64,000 bases of DNA, taken from Voacanga thouarsii. Taxonomy: Eukaryota; Streptophyta; Magnoliopsida; Gentianales; Apocynaceae. Below, one piece after another: positions 35,136 through 46,128 of this stretch; the stretch's first letter is position 1; the number at the start of each line of letters is the position of its first letter. The notes beneath the pieces were generated by a model. The model did not search any database and was not told the origin of the DNA. It saw nothing but the letters and a program-made list of their open reading frames with translations. The stretch lies in assembly GCA_026120185.1 (NCBI GenBank), contig JANUWF010002362.1:3065001-3129000 (forward strand). The letters are read 5' to 3'. The position numbers were made by a program, and so were the translations under genes.

Positions 35136-35590
35136 GAGACATTTTCTACATTAGTTGTCTAATCAACAAGACCCCTTGTAGTGTTATTGTGGATAGTGGG
35201 AGTTGCACTAATGTGATTAGTGCAAACTTAGTTAAAGAATTGGACATGAGTTGGATTAAACACCCCAAACCCTACAAATTGCAATGGTTGAACGATAGCG
35301 GGAAAATGAGAGTAAACAAACAAGTTTTAGTGTCTTTTGAGATGGGAAAATACAAGGATGATGTGCTATGTGATGTGGTACCTATGCAAGCGGGTCACTT
35401 GCTCCCAGGGAGGCCTTGGCAATACGATAGGCACGTAAAGCATGAAGGGAGGAAGAATACTTATTCCCTACTCAAGGAGGGAACTAAGTTTACCCTCACC
35501 CCCATGGCTCCTAGTGAGGTGAACAAAGATCAAAGAATCATGATGGAAAAAGAAAAGAAGAAGGGAGTGCAAGATGTTAAGAAAAAATAA
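35136..35590 (+). pseudogene. CRM-like aspartic protease
   Basis: Encodes the polyprotein-cleaving protease. The active-site motif is VDSGSCTNVIS with the catalytic Asp at 35,192, followed by 'ANLVKELDMSW' and 'VVPMQAGHLLPGRPWQYDR', the 'hydrophobic-LGRPW' block typical of plant Gypsy protease. A frame change separates it from gag near 35,138. It ends at a TAA at 35,588, probably a former Gln codon. The protease-RT spacer (35,591-35,826) is Lys/Glu-rich with further stops. Confidence 0.85.
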
Positions 35591-35820
35591 GAAGTTGAGA
35601 GGAAAGAAAAAGAGTTGAGAGAGAGGATGGACAAATAAGTACCTTTGATAATCAAGGATAGGAGTGAGCAAGGATAAGAGAGGAGAGGTAAAAGAAGTGT
35701 GAATTACTTTGCAAAAGAAAGTGAGGTCATAGAAGCTATAGAAGCTATGGAACCGGTTATTCTTCTTTTATGCAAAGGTTCTTATGTTTCTACTAATGAT
35801 TCGACATTGTCCTTGCCTAA

Positions 35821-36750
35821 TGAAATTTAAGTTATTTTTCAAGAATTTGAAGACGTTTTTCCAAAGGAGGTGCCCGGAGGACTACCACCTATAAGTGGGA
35901 ATGAGCATCAAATTGACTTTATGCCCGGAGCCATCATCCATAACCGACCGGCATATAGAAGCAACCCGGAGGAATCCAATGAGTTGCAAAAGCAAGTAGA
36001 GGCATTGCTTGAGAAGGGACATGTGAGAGAGAGCCTAAGCTCATGTGCGGTTTCGGTTCTCTTGGTGTCCAAAAAGGATGGGACATGGCGTATGTGTGTG
36101 GATTGTCGTGCTATGAACAACATCATGGTAAAATATCGCTATCCCCTTCCTAGGCTAGATGACTTGCTTGATAAGCTATTTGGTGCATGCATTTTCTCTA
36201 AAATTGATTTGAAATCTGGTTATCACAAAATTAGAATAAGAGAAGGAAATGAATGGAAAATAGCTTTTAAAACTAAACAAGGGTTGTATAAGTGGCTTGT
36301 CATGCCATTTGGATTATCTAATGCTCCTAGTACTTTCATGTGATTAATGCACCATGTTTTGAGGGAATTCATTGGAAAATTTGTTGTTGTGTACTTTGAT
36401 GATTTATTAATCTATAGTAAATCATATGTGGATTATTTGAATCATGTTCAAAGTGTGCTTGTTGCCCTCCAAAGGGAGAGATTGTATGCTAACCTTGAGA
36501 AATGCTCTTTTTGTTTGGAGAGGATTATGTTCCTTGGGTATGTTGTGAGTGCCAAAGGAATTTGTGGTTGATGAGGGAAAAGTGAAAGCCATCCAAGATT
36601 GGCCAACCCCTACCACCATTACCCAAGTCCATAGTTTCCATGGGCTAGCTAGCTTCTATAGGAGGTTCATCTAGAATTTTAGCACTATAGCAGCCCCTCT
36701 AACCGAAGTAGTAAAAAAAAAGGTGGGATTTAGGTGGGAGGAAGCCCAAC
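35821..36750 (+). pseudogene. CRM-like reverse transcriptase
   Basis: Synthesises element DNA from RNA. Read in order: 'FQEFEDVFPKEVPGGLPP', 'VSKKDGTWRMCVDCRAMN', 'YPLPRLDDLLDKL', 'FSKIDLKSGYHKIRI' with the first catalytic Asp, 'MPFGLSNAPSTFM', then FVVVYFDDLLIYS with the intact FDD. A TGA at 36,341 sits where relatives have Arg (CGA to TGA). A one-base frameshift near 36,555 breaks '[11 protein letters not shown]' from '[15 protein letters not shown]'. Further stops lie near 36,673 and 36,752. Confidence 0.88.
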
Positions 36751-37172
36751 AATAAGCCTTTCAAGCTCTCAAAGACAAATTGAGCCAAGCCTCAATTCTT
36801 ATTCTTCCTAATTTTGAGAAGGCCTTTGAGATAGAGTATGATACAAGTGGGGTGGGAATAGGTGCGGTCTTGACCCAAGATAGAAAACTCATTGCATACT
36901 TTAGTGAGAAATTGTCCGGGGCGGCCCTCAATTACTCTACCTATGACAAAGAGCTTTTTGCCTTGGTGAGGACCCTAGAATATTGGCAACATTACTTTTT
37001 GCCAAGAGAGTTTGTCATTCATACCGATCATGAGACCCTTAAACACCTCAAGAGCTAACAAAATTTAAACAAGAGGCATGCAAAGTGGATGGAGTTTATT
37101 GGGACATTTTCATATGTCATTCAATACAAGAAGGGTAAGGAAAATGTGGTAGTAGATGCACTATCTCGATAG
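36751..37172 (+). pseudogene. CRM-like RNase H
   Basis: Removes RNA from the RNA/DNA hybrid. It shows '[18 protein letters not shown]' with the first catalytic Asp, '[18 protein letters not shown]' with the Glu, and '[13 protein letters not shown]' with another Asp. A TAA at 37,056 follows KS where relatives carry Gln. It ends 'VVVDALSR' at 37,170, the usual RNase H terminus, directly followed by a TAG. Confidence 0.88.
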
Positions 37173-38573
37173 TATGCACTATTAAACTTTTTGAATGCTA
37201 AACTTCTTGGTTTTGAACTTGTGAAAGACTTGTATGTTGATGATGAGGAGTTTGAGGATATTTTCCATGCTTGTGAGAAAAGTGCATTTGCTAAATATTA
37301 TAGGCATGATGGTTTCTTATTTAGGGAGGTAAGGCTTTATGTGCCAAAGGGTTCTATTAGGGTGTTGCTAATTAGGGAGGCCCATAGTGGGGAGCTAATA
37401 GGGTATTTTGGTGTTGCAAAGACCTTAGGCATTCTTAAGGAATATTTCTTTTAGCTAAAAATGAGAAAGGATGTGGAGAGACATTGTTCTCAATGCATTA
37501 TTTGTAGGCGAGCTAAGTTTAGATCCCTTCCACATGGTCTTTATACTCCTTTGCCCACACCTAATATGCCTTCGGTTGATATTTCAATCGACTTCATCTT
37601 AGGATTGCCTAGGTCCAAGGGGGGTAAGGACTCCATATTTGTGATTGTTGATCGATTCTCTAAAATTGCTCATTTTGTGCTTTGTTCCAAGATTAATGAT
37701 GCATCATATATTGCAGATTTATTCTTTAAGGAAGTAGTAAAAATGCATGGGATTCCAAGGACTATTATCTCGGATAGGGATACAAAATTCCTTAGCCACT
37801 TTTGGAGAGTTTTATGGAGCAAACTTGGTACTAATATTTTGTTTTTCACAGCTTGTCATCCTCAAATGGACGGACAAATGGAGGTGGTCAACCAAACACT
37901 CACCCAACTTTTGCGGACCATAATCAAGAAGAACTTGAAAAATTGGAAAGAGTGCTTGCCACACGTTGAGTTTGCTTAGAAGATGGCTATTCACTCTACC
38001 ACTTCTTATTCTCCTTTTGAAATTGTATATGTGTTTAATCCTCTAACTCCTTTAGATTTGGTTCCTTTGCCTATAGGTGAACGGTTGAACCTCGATGGAG
38101 CTAAGAAGGCAGAAATAGTGAAGGCACTCTATGAAAAGGTGCAAGTAACCATTGCAAAATGCAATAAAGAGATCGCCCATAAGCACAATCAAGGAAGGAA
38201 AAAGGTGTCATTTGAGCCAGGCGATTGGGTATGGGTGCACCTTTGCAAGGAGAGATTCCCCACACAACAATGGAGTAAACTAGATCCAAGGGAGGATGGT
38301 CCATTTCAAGTTCTCGCCAAAGTTGGAGATAAAGCTTATAAGATAGATTTTCCCGGTGAGTACCATGTTAGCGCCATTTTTAATGTTAGTGACCTCTCTC
38401 CCTTTAATGTAGATGATGGCAACGATTTGGAGATGAATCCTTTTCAAGGAGGGGGAGATGATGAGACTACGCTTCATCATGGAGGTCAAGATCAAGGAGG
38501 GAGAGGCGTGACCATGCAACGACAAGGACCGATGACAAGATCTAAGTCCAAGAAGCTTCAAGATGAGTTCTAA
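37173..38573 (+). pseudogene. CRM-like integrase, running into the 3' LTR
   Basis: Inserts element DNA. The zinc-binding part has EAHSG, then GYFG (second His replaced by Tyr, CAT to TAT), then CSQCIIC. The D,D-E core is intact in residues: [18 protein letters not shown] and QMEVVNQTL. The GPY/F-type module reads 'REDGPFQVLAKVGDKAYKI' and 'NVSDLSPF'. The frame ends at 38,573 with 'GPMTRSKSKKLQDEF', 115 bp inside the 3' LTR. Stops at 37,452 (former Trp) and 37,977 break it. No canonical chromodomain. Extension into the LTR supports a CRM-type assignment. Confidence 0.88.
38446..38458 (+). promoter_or_regulatory. CRM-like polypurine tract
   Basis: AAGGAGGGGGAGA lies directly before the 3' LTR and inside the integrase reading frame, so it has both coding and priming roles. 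Confidence 0.85.
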
Positions 38574-39471
38574 TTACTCACAAAATCATGCTTGAGGATG
38601 GAATAGGGTTGGATGGTTAAGGAAGCTAGCCAAGAGTTCATTTTAATGACTATCTAAGAAGGACCCCAACTAGAACTCAAGCCGGCATCAAAGATAGATG
38701 AAATTTGACCAAAGTTGGCCTTTCAGCGGATATTCGGCACCGGCCTAAGTAGCAGAACCAGCGCTGGCTTCATTCTGGTATTCGACCGCCTAAGGACAGT
38801 TCGCAACTGGAGTCGGTTGTAGTGTTCAAATCGGCGCCGGCTGCAGCCTGGGCAGTCGTCGCGTTTTTTTATGGTTTCTCCGATTTTCTTCAATTTTAAG
38901 TGTTTGTAAAGACTAATTAAGACCCTAAACTATAATAGAACCTCAGGGATTACTTAGCTAGAGTTAGAGTAGTATAAATAGAACATTTAGTGATTTGACA
39001 ACACAATTCACACATTTTAATTTAAATTTGAGAGAGAATCTTGAGAGGCCCTAGTCTCGTTGTTCATCTTGTTCAAGACCATGCTTAAGGGTTAGTTCTC
39101 CTTATGAATGAGTCTATAAATCTTATGGATAATCTAATGTGGTTTCTTTGAATGGGTCTTAGTTGCTTTGTTCTTCTAAGGTTTGTTTGAATTCCATTAT
39201 TTGGGTGCCTATTTTCTCTATTTTATTTGTTCTTGTTTACCTTTGTTGCTTCAAGGATATTGGGGGTGAGATTATAGTAGAACTTTCTACTCTTCTTGAG
39301 GGTTTTTGAAGCTTAGTTCTTCAAGGGTTTGATAGAGGGTAGGTTGTTATTTCATTTTTTCCTTTTTGTCCCAAGAAGAATCTTTGGTTTTGGTCTCATT
39401 GACTGAGCTGAACATATAACCAACTAAACCACTCATAACACCAAGAAAAAAGCCCACACAAGATCATATCA
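38459..39471 (+). repeat. CRM-like 3' LTR
   Basis: 1,013 bp from TGATGAGACTACG to AGATCATATCA. Its first 115 bp encode the integrase C-terminus. GC dyads occur at 38,758-38,768 (ACCAGCGCTGG) and 38,831-38,842 (TCGGCGCCGGCT), with an extra unit compared with the 5' LTR. A TATA box is at 38,973-38,980. Confidence 0.92.
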
Positions 39472-39960
39472 TTAAGCTTTCAAACCATATATTCCTAGCC
39501 TTTAGTAATAAAGCTCTTCGGTTGGGATATATAGATGTCTTTGCTAAGATGGCCATTAAGAAAGGCCATCTTGACATCCATTTACCGTATCTCATAATCA
39601 TAGTAATATGCGATGGTAAGGAGGATATAGATAGACTTAAGTATGGCTACCGGAAAAAAGATTTCCTTATAATTGATACATTCTTTTTAAGTATACCCTT
39701 TCGCCACAAGCCTAGCTTTGATGGTCTCTATCTTTCCATCTACACATCTTTTCCTCTTGTATACCTATTTACACCCAATAGGTTTTATCCCCTCAGGTGA
39801 AGCTATAGGATCCCAGACCTATTTAAAGTACATAGACTCAATCTCGACTTTCATTGCTTCATGCCATAGGTCTGCATTGGCATCAGCAATAGTCTCCTTG
39901 TATCTAGTGGGATCCTGTTCTAGATAGTCGGAAACAAGGTAAAAAACCTCTCAGTTCATC
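39472..39960 (-). pseudogene. Copia-1b RT, N-terminal part
   Basis: Minus-strand translation gives 'WKAMKVEIESM', 'IASPEGIKPIGCK', 'KARLVAKGYT', 'PVAILKSI' and 'MDVKMAFLNGHL', the classic Copia RT run with the catalytic-site DVKxAFLNG motif nearly intact. Several stops replace Trp or Gln positions. It is cut by the CRM-like element at 39,476 and continues at 31,780 leftward. Confidence 0.88.
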
Positions 39961-41259
39961 TTTTTGGAACCCTATATGCCCTCCCACTACGACAAAACTC
40001 CCTTTGGACATGTTTCTGAGGCTGTGCCTTTTCTTGTTCCACAATCGGTTTTGAAAAAGTTAATTCAGAAGATAGCTTTTCATTGAGTTCCAACCTAGTT
40101 AAACCTTTCGTGGATATACTTTGTTCATCCTTCAAGTATCTAGTATTAGTATTTACCAATACTTTCTATTCCTTAGGATGATAAAAATAACCACCATTTG
40201 TTCCTTTTAGATACCCAACAAAATAGCAAATTTCTAATCTTGGTTCTAATTTATCTCTCTTGATCAGTACATAAGTTGGAAAACCCCATATCCTGAGTAG
40301 TTCAAACTTGGCTTATACCCAGTCTACATCTCATAGGGCGTCCTAATTACTGATTTGGAATGTACTAAGTTCAGAATATATGCTGTTCTTTCCAGTGCAT
40401 ATCCCTAAAAAGAAACTGAAAGAGTAGCATGAGACATCATGCTTCGAACCATTTTTATAAATGTTCTGTTCCGCCTCTCAGCTACTTCGTTCTGCTGTGG
40501 TGTCTCGGCATAGAGAGTTGGGACACTATCCCATGGTGCACTATGTAATCTTTGAATTCACTGAGAAGGTACACTCTACTATGATTCGATCATAAAATCT
40601 TGATCAGTTTACCTGTTCGATGTTCCATTTTAGCCTTAAACTCTTTGAACCTATTAAATGAGTCAAACTTGTGGCTCATCAGGTAAACGTAACCATACAT
40701 TGTACAATTATCTGTGGAAGTGATGAAGTACTCAATCCCTCCTCTTGCTGGTGTAGACATGGATCATACACATCAGTGTAAATAATGCTCAATATCTCAT
40801 TGGTTCTATCCGCCTTTTGAATAAATGATCTTTTGGTCATTTTTCCCTTTAGGAAGGATTCACACTGAGGCCAACTTTCAATCTCAATAAACCCAAAGGC
40901 CCATCATGAATTAACCTCTGAATCTTAGTTGAGTTAATGTGACCTCATTTTAGATTCCAAATATATGAGTTATTGACATTAGTCCTTTTCTTCTTACTTA
41001 AAGGTTCACTTTGAGCGTTATTTAATTGATTGTTAATAGAATTTATGAAGAATATGTTTCTATATATGTGCCAAGTATATAAAATTTTTCCATTTCTACT
41101 GATTGTTTTACTACAATAGAAAGAAATAGTAGAACCATGATTTATTAGTTTTGCAACTGAAATCAATTTCTATCTAAACCCAGATATATAAAAAATATTA
41201 TTTAAAACAACTATCTTATTATAATAAGAAATAAGTTCCAACTCTCCCATTGCCTAGGT
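39961..41259 (-). pseudogene. Copia-1b integrase
   Basis: Minus-strand frames show the integrase core 'ETPQQNEVAERRNRTFIKMVRSMM' (about 40,510-40,440), equivalent to the Copia 'TPQQNGVAERRNRTL' block with its catalytic Glu, preceded by 'SEFKDYIVHHGIVP'. The RT-proximal linker at 40,159-39,956 ends 'CRSGRAYRVPKR', matching the usual 'RRSGRxxRxPxR' end of Copia integrase. The middle is broken by stops and frameshifts. The zinc-binding part near 41,100 is not clear. Confidence 0.78.
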
Positions 41260-41958
41260 TCATACTTGTGCACCATTTTCCACGCGTAGTCCATGTTCAT
41301 CCTTCTGGAATCTTTTTATCTTCCTAAACCCCTGCAAGGAGTTATAGATATGATCAGTGGCTCCAAAATCAACAATCCAAGTAGAAGTTGATCTAACTAT
41401 TAATATAAACTCTAGATAGTAAACAACACCTGTGGGATTTTTCTTAGCCTGAAAATCTGGACACTCCTTCTTCCAATGTCCCTTCTTTCCACATTTGAAG
41501 CACTTGCCTTTAAGCTTGTTGAGTTGTCTTAGGTTGAGCTGCAATGTTTTCTTTCTTCTTCTTGAACTTTTTGGGTTTGGGCCTAGTTCGTGAAGAAAAA
41601 AGCTTAGAAATTATTGCCTTGGACTGTGACTTCATGACTTTCTCTGCCACCTGAAACTCTTTTATTAACTCTTTTAAACTCATGTTTAACTTGTTCATAT
41701 TGTAATTCAACTTGAACTGAGTAAAAGAGCTCGACAGAGATTCGCAAACCATATCCACTTGACCTTGGAGGTCAATCACAACCTCCAAGACTTTTGCTTC
41801 CTCAAAAGTAGTAATCATTTTGAGTATATGCTCCCTAACTAATGCTCCCTCAGCCATCTTAGTGTTAATGATCATTCTAAGAGCCTTCTGCCTTGCAGGC
41901 CTACTCTTATCAGTGAACATTATGGCTAATGATGTGCTAATATCATAACTAGTGGCCA
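41260..41958 (-). pseudogene. Copia-1b gag C-terminal part, zinc knuckle and protease start
   Basis: From 41,958 leftward the gag capsid region reads 'MATSYDISTSLAIMF', 'ARQKALRMIINTKMAEG', 'VREHILKMI' and 'LNYNMNKLNMSLKELIKEF', all typical of one widespread plant Copia gag. A frame change near 41,530 precedes the CCHC knuckle CFKCGKKGHWKKEC (41,502-41,461) and the protease motif WIVDFGATDH (41,385-41,358), where the usual Ser of DSG is Phe. The first third of gag lies beyond giant solo LTR C, at 50,537-50,930. Confidence 0.88.
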
Positions 41959-42207
41959 TGTAAAATTCCACCTAAGCTTACCCTAGAATTAGAGGGATAG
42001 GTTGCATTTCATGACATATTTCATGAACATATATTTTCTGGATGAATTTGTGTGTTTCAGAATTATTATATGTGATATATATGATTTATTTATATTTGAT
42101 GAGCATTAGGGGTAATTAGGGAATTTTACTTAGAGATTAGAAAATGAGAAGCTTAGGGTGTAGAAGGGAAGAGAATTAAGTTGGGAAAATAGAAATAAGA
42201 ATTAATG

Positions 42208-42262
42208 TGATTAAGTGATTAGAGCTTTGTGGCTAATTCCTAAAGTCTTGAGTTCAAATCCC
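42208..42262 (+). promoter_or_regulatory. tRNA-like A/B box pair in giant LTR C
   Basis: A-box-like TGATTAAGTGATTAGAGC (42,208-42,225), then a B-box-like GAGTTCAAATCCC (42,250-42,262), whose GTTCAAATC fits GWTCRANNC. Spacing equals that in LTRs A and B. Confidence 0.5.
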
Positions 42263-44432
42263 CTCAACGAAGTATTATTTTTAATTATCCTAACTACTAT
42301 TTGAATTTTATTTCTTACATTCCATGAATCTAGGAATGTTGACTTAAGAAGACATATTGGTAATTTTCTAACCATGTGATCTTATCCTAAAGAAATTATA
42401 GAGGAGTTTTATCCTCCATTATTTTAGCAATCCTTGTAACATATTTGAATTTGAGAATATTTTATTTCATGAATTCGTTTTGTAAAATGTTCTAAATTAT
42501 TATGGCCTGGGAATTTAAATAAAATTGCAGCTTTTGAAACCTCTTCGCCGAAACATAGGAGAGCTAAAAAGAATGTTTTATCTTCCAATTTTAGATCACC
42601 AAACTACTCTCCTAAAGAACTTCATTTTTTGTTATTCTTGTTATAGAGAAAGCTGGAAAATATTGGGGTTCATCTCCCTAGCTAAATTTTTGAAACTTGG
42701 GAGCCTTAGTACCATTTCTTCCTTTACAAAATAAGCAATCATTGTTGAGAGTAAAAGCTGGAATTTTTGGTGAATTTCAAAACACCTTTAGCTCTTTTAA
42801 AACCAGAAAATTTCCAGTAAGCAAGGAAGTCATTTAGCTGAAAAATTCTTGAGCATTCAACACCATGGACTAGTTCTTCAATGGTTCCTTTTCTTCAACA
42901 AGAAGATGGCTAGAAAATCACCATTAAAGGATCTTGAAATACTTCTACTTTGAAGCTGCAAAATCTATTAAAAATACTTTGAATTTTTGCTAACAACTTT
43001 CCAACATTTTATCATTTCTTCTAGCTAACTTACCAAAAATTTTCTAGCCTTGCTAAACAAATGAAAACCAGTTTTTCCTCTTTGCTTCACTCTTATTTTC
43101 AGCCACACTAAGAACCAAAGCTGCACATCTTTTCTACCTTCACCAACCATACCCACCAAAAATCCATTAAAGCACCTCAAACCTCTCCTAACTTCACTCT
43201 AGTCAAAACATTTTGAGTTTGAAAATCAAAACCCTTGCATTGCTCCATCAAAAACTCACCAATCAAGCAACCAACTCCATCAACTAAACCAGAATTTCTG
43301 CTCACTTGCATCAAGAATTTCAGCCCTCTCTGAAGGCTAGAGCATTCTCCATTTTCTTTTATAACATAGGCAAACCAAGTGAGCCTCCATTGAAGAGCTA
43401 GAAACTTTCAAGGATAAAGCACCATTAGCAATCTTCTACCTCAAAAACCTCCACCAATTCCTCAACCCTTTCTCAAATTCAAAACTTGAATAAGTTCCTA
43501 GAATCTCTCTCTCCCTAGCAAAACTGAATTATCACCCTAAGCTAGGCCATTCGGCCATGCTCAAACCAAGAACACACTCTCAACTTCTTTCAATTTTCTC
43601 TCTTGTTCTCTTAAGAACACTAAGAATACCAACAATACACACTACTTTTCTTCAACCCTTTAGCTACTTTTAATCACCCCAAACCATTCTAAAACTTTCA
43701 AATGCACTAGAGTGCAACTTGTTTTCTCTTTTAACATATCTTATAACACCAAATCAACCAAAGTCCTTCCTTTACTCGGATCAAACAAGCATTTTTCTTT
43801 CCAAGTCAAGAAGAACCCGAAATGTAAAATCAAGTTCAAACATCATCTCACTTCTTCTTTTCTTTACTTTTATTTCTTCTTATTCTTATTCTTTTCTCGA
43901 TCTCTCTCCCTTAGCCAAATTTGTTGGTGGCCATGGATGAATCTCTTCAATCATTGGTCTCTTAAAGGACTCATTAAAGTATTCAAGACTCTTTGATTAT
44001 CAAATCGACATCTTCAAATTAAATCGATCATCAAACAAGTATTTTGATCTAAACTATCTCATTTACTATCGAACTCAAGTATAATAGGAAGATGACTTAT
44101 AGAAGTATTGATGTGATGTTGATGATCTAGTGGTGTTTGGGAAGATATATGCATATTTACATGATGTGGGTGATTTTATGTGTGAAACCCCAACTAAAAC
44201 CAACCTTAGAGTAAGGGGGTCGGGATGCATATCATATTTTCTTGCATGCATAAATATATTTTTGTATGATTTTAGGTGTTTTGGATATGTGATTTGTAGT
44301 CTAGATGGCTTAATTGTGCTTATTGAGTAAGAAGGGTAAAATGGTAATTTTGCTTGAGGTGGAGATAGGGAGATAGCTTGAGGGTTAAATAGGAAAAATA
44401 TTTGGGAGAGAAAACAAGGATAAGAGTTGTTG

Positions 44433-44487
44433 TGGTTTAGTAGTTAGAGCTTTGGAATTAATCCTTGAGGTCTTGAGTTCAAATTCC
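44433..44487 (+). promoter_or_regulatory. tRNA-like A/B box pair in giant LTR B
   Basis: TGGTTTAGTAGTTAGAGC (44,433-44,450) resembles a tRNA A box and D arm; GAGTTCAAATTCC (44,475-44,487) resembles a B box and T arm. Spacing and surroundings are shared with LTRs A and C. Confidence 0.52.
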
Positions 44488-46105
44488 ATCATTGGAGTTT
44501 TAGCATGATTAAATTTTAATTTTTGTATAGGAAGGCTATATTTTGGCCCTTGCATGCTTTAGGAAAGAGTAGGAGTGTTGTCTTAGGGGAGGCATGATAG
44601 GAATATTCTAATCCTACTCTTGTGCCCTACAAAAATTTCTAAGAGATTCCTACCCTTCTTGATCCCTAGCTCTCTTTACTTCTTAATCAATTAGATTGTT
44701 CCATTTACCTAAGCCAATTTTATTTCCAGAAAATTCCAGTAAAGTTCAGTGGCATTGAAGGTTCGAAAATGTCTAAGTGTGAGGTATCTTATTGACCGAA
44801 AATGGGGAAGAGTTATGGAAGGTTCCCAAGAGAATTAATCTCTATTGTTGAACCTTCAAAACTCCAACCTAGTTGTGTCGTCTTCTTCATATAGTAAACT
44901 AAAAATTTTTCCAGCTTCTTGATCAGTCCAATTGTCGAAATTTTCAGCCATCTTTTGCTCCCAAATGCTTCCAGAAAAATGACCAATTCACTCAGCTTGA
45001 AGGCTGAAAATTCCAACCAAAACCGAGCTGCACAAAAGTTGTGCAAACCAGGAAAATTTTCTGGTCAGTTTCGCAGCTTGGTGAGCAAAAAACTAAGCAG
45101 TTTCTTCCAGCTTTTCAACCAGCAATTCAACCTTGTTTTTCCTCCATAAAGAAGGCTGGAAACCAACCTTAAAGGACCCTTCAATGGCCCTTCAAACCTT
45201 CTACAAGCTAACTGAAATATGGCAGAAAAATCAGCCTAGAAATTCCAGCAAGCCTTGCGGAAAAACTGATCAGAATTTCCAACTTTGTTCCTTCTTCACC
45301 CTTGTCCGAAACTTCCTCCATTTTTCTGTACAAACACACCTTGATCAGCCATGAACTGAACTCCAGCATCCTCACCATTGTTCTGCACAAAAAACAGCCC
45401 CATGGCTGCTTCTAAAATCTCTCCATCAATCATTCCAATCAAGCTATCAATTGGAGTCCATAATTGCAGCAAGATATTTCAGCAAGCTACCATAGATTAA
45501 CCCTCAAACAACCAGAAAATTCCTTCACCATGGTACACCATATTTCGGCCACTCTTAAGCTCCTTCAAACATCATTCATCTTAGTAGAAACCCCAACCAA
45601 TCAGCCGGCCATTGAAGCTTCCAAAAGCTCTCCATCAACCAAGATCTCCTTACAATATTTGTTTCCAAAATTGATTCCCTAAATTATTCTTTTTAAATTT
45701 CAAACAACTAGCTTTCCTTTTCCTTCCAAATCTGAAAATCTAATTACCAAAACCTTCTAAACAATTCGTCCACCCTTTCCCCATAGAATTTCAGCCAGCT
45801 CTCTCTCTATTCTCTTTATTCTCTTCAAACCTCCAAGAATACCAAGAACACCTACTACCATTCTCACGCTTAAGGCCACTCAAAACCACTTCAATCTTCT
45901 CCAAAAACTCTAGATTATACCTACTCATTCTCGTGAATCCATTCTTGCAATTTTTAACATCAAACACGGAAATCAAAGCCTCACTTTTAGATCAAAAACC
46001 AGAATTTTCTTGAAGGCTCAAGAACACCTTCAAGGTAAGCATGAACAATCATCTCCATCTTCTTCCATCTTCGAATTTGATGAGTATATACTAATGAACT
46101 TCCTT

Positions 46106-46128
46106 TCTCTCTCTCTCTCTCTCTCTCT
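46106..46128. repeat. (TC)n microsatellite in giant LTR B
   Basis: A perfect TC run at the place equivalent to the GA run of LTR A. The two ORFs crossing it (Ser/Leu on one strand, Arg/Glu on the other) are by-products. Confidence 0.95.

Larger units (their letters stand above)
31781..39471 (+). mobile_element. CRM-like chromovirus (Ty3/Gypsy), defective
   Basis: A complete 7.7 kb element with perfect TSD TTAAG (31,776-31,780 and 39,472-39,476). LTRs are 31,781-32,763 and 38,459-39,471. The PBS is of initiator-Met type at 32,771 and a PPT lies at 38,446-38,458. Gag, protease, RT, RNase H and integrase are recognisable in order, all in plus orientation, with around twenty stops or frameshifts. 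No classical chromodomain is seen. The integrase frame runs about 115 bp into the 3' LTR, a trait I associate with the CRM clade of centromeric retrotransposons. The clade call is therefore tentative; other chromovirus clades are possible. Confidence 0.85.

Noticed and set aside
45133..45354. ORF in giant LTR B as a possible captured gene
   Set aside because: No domain recognised, and I saw no equivalent open frame in LTR A.
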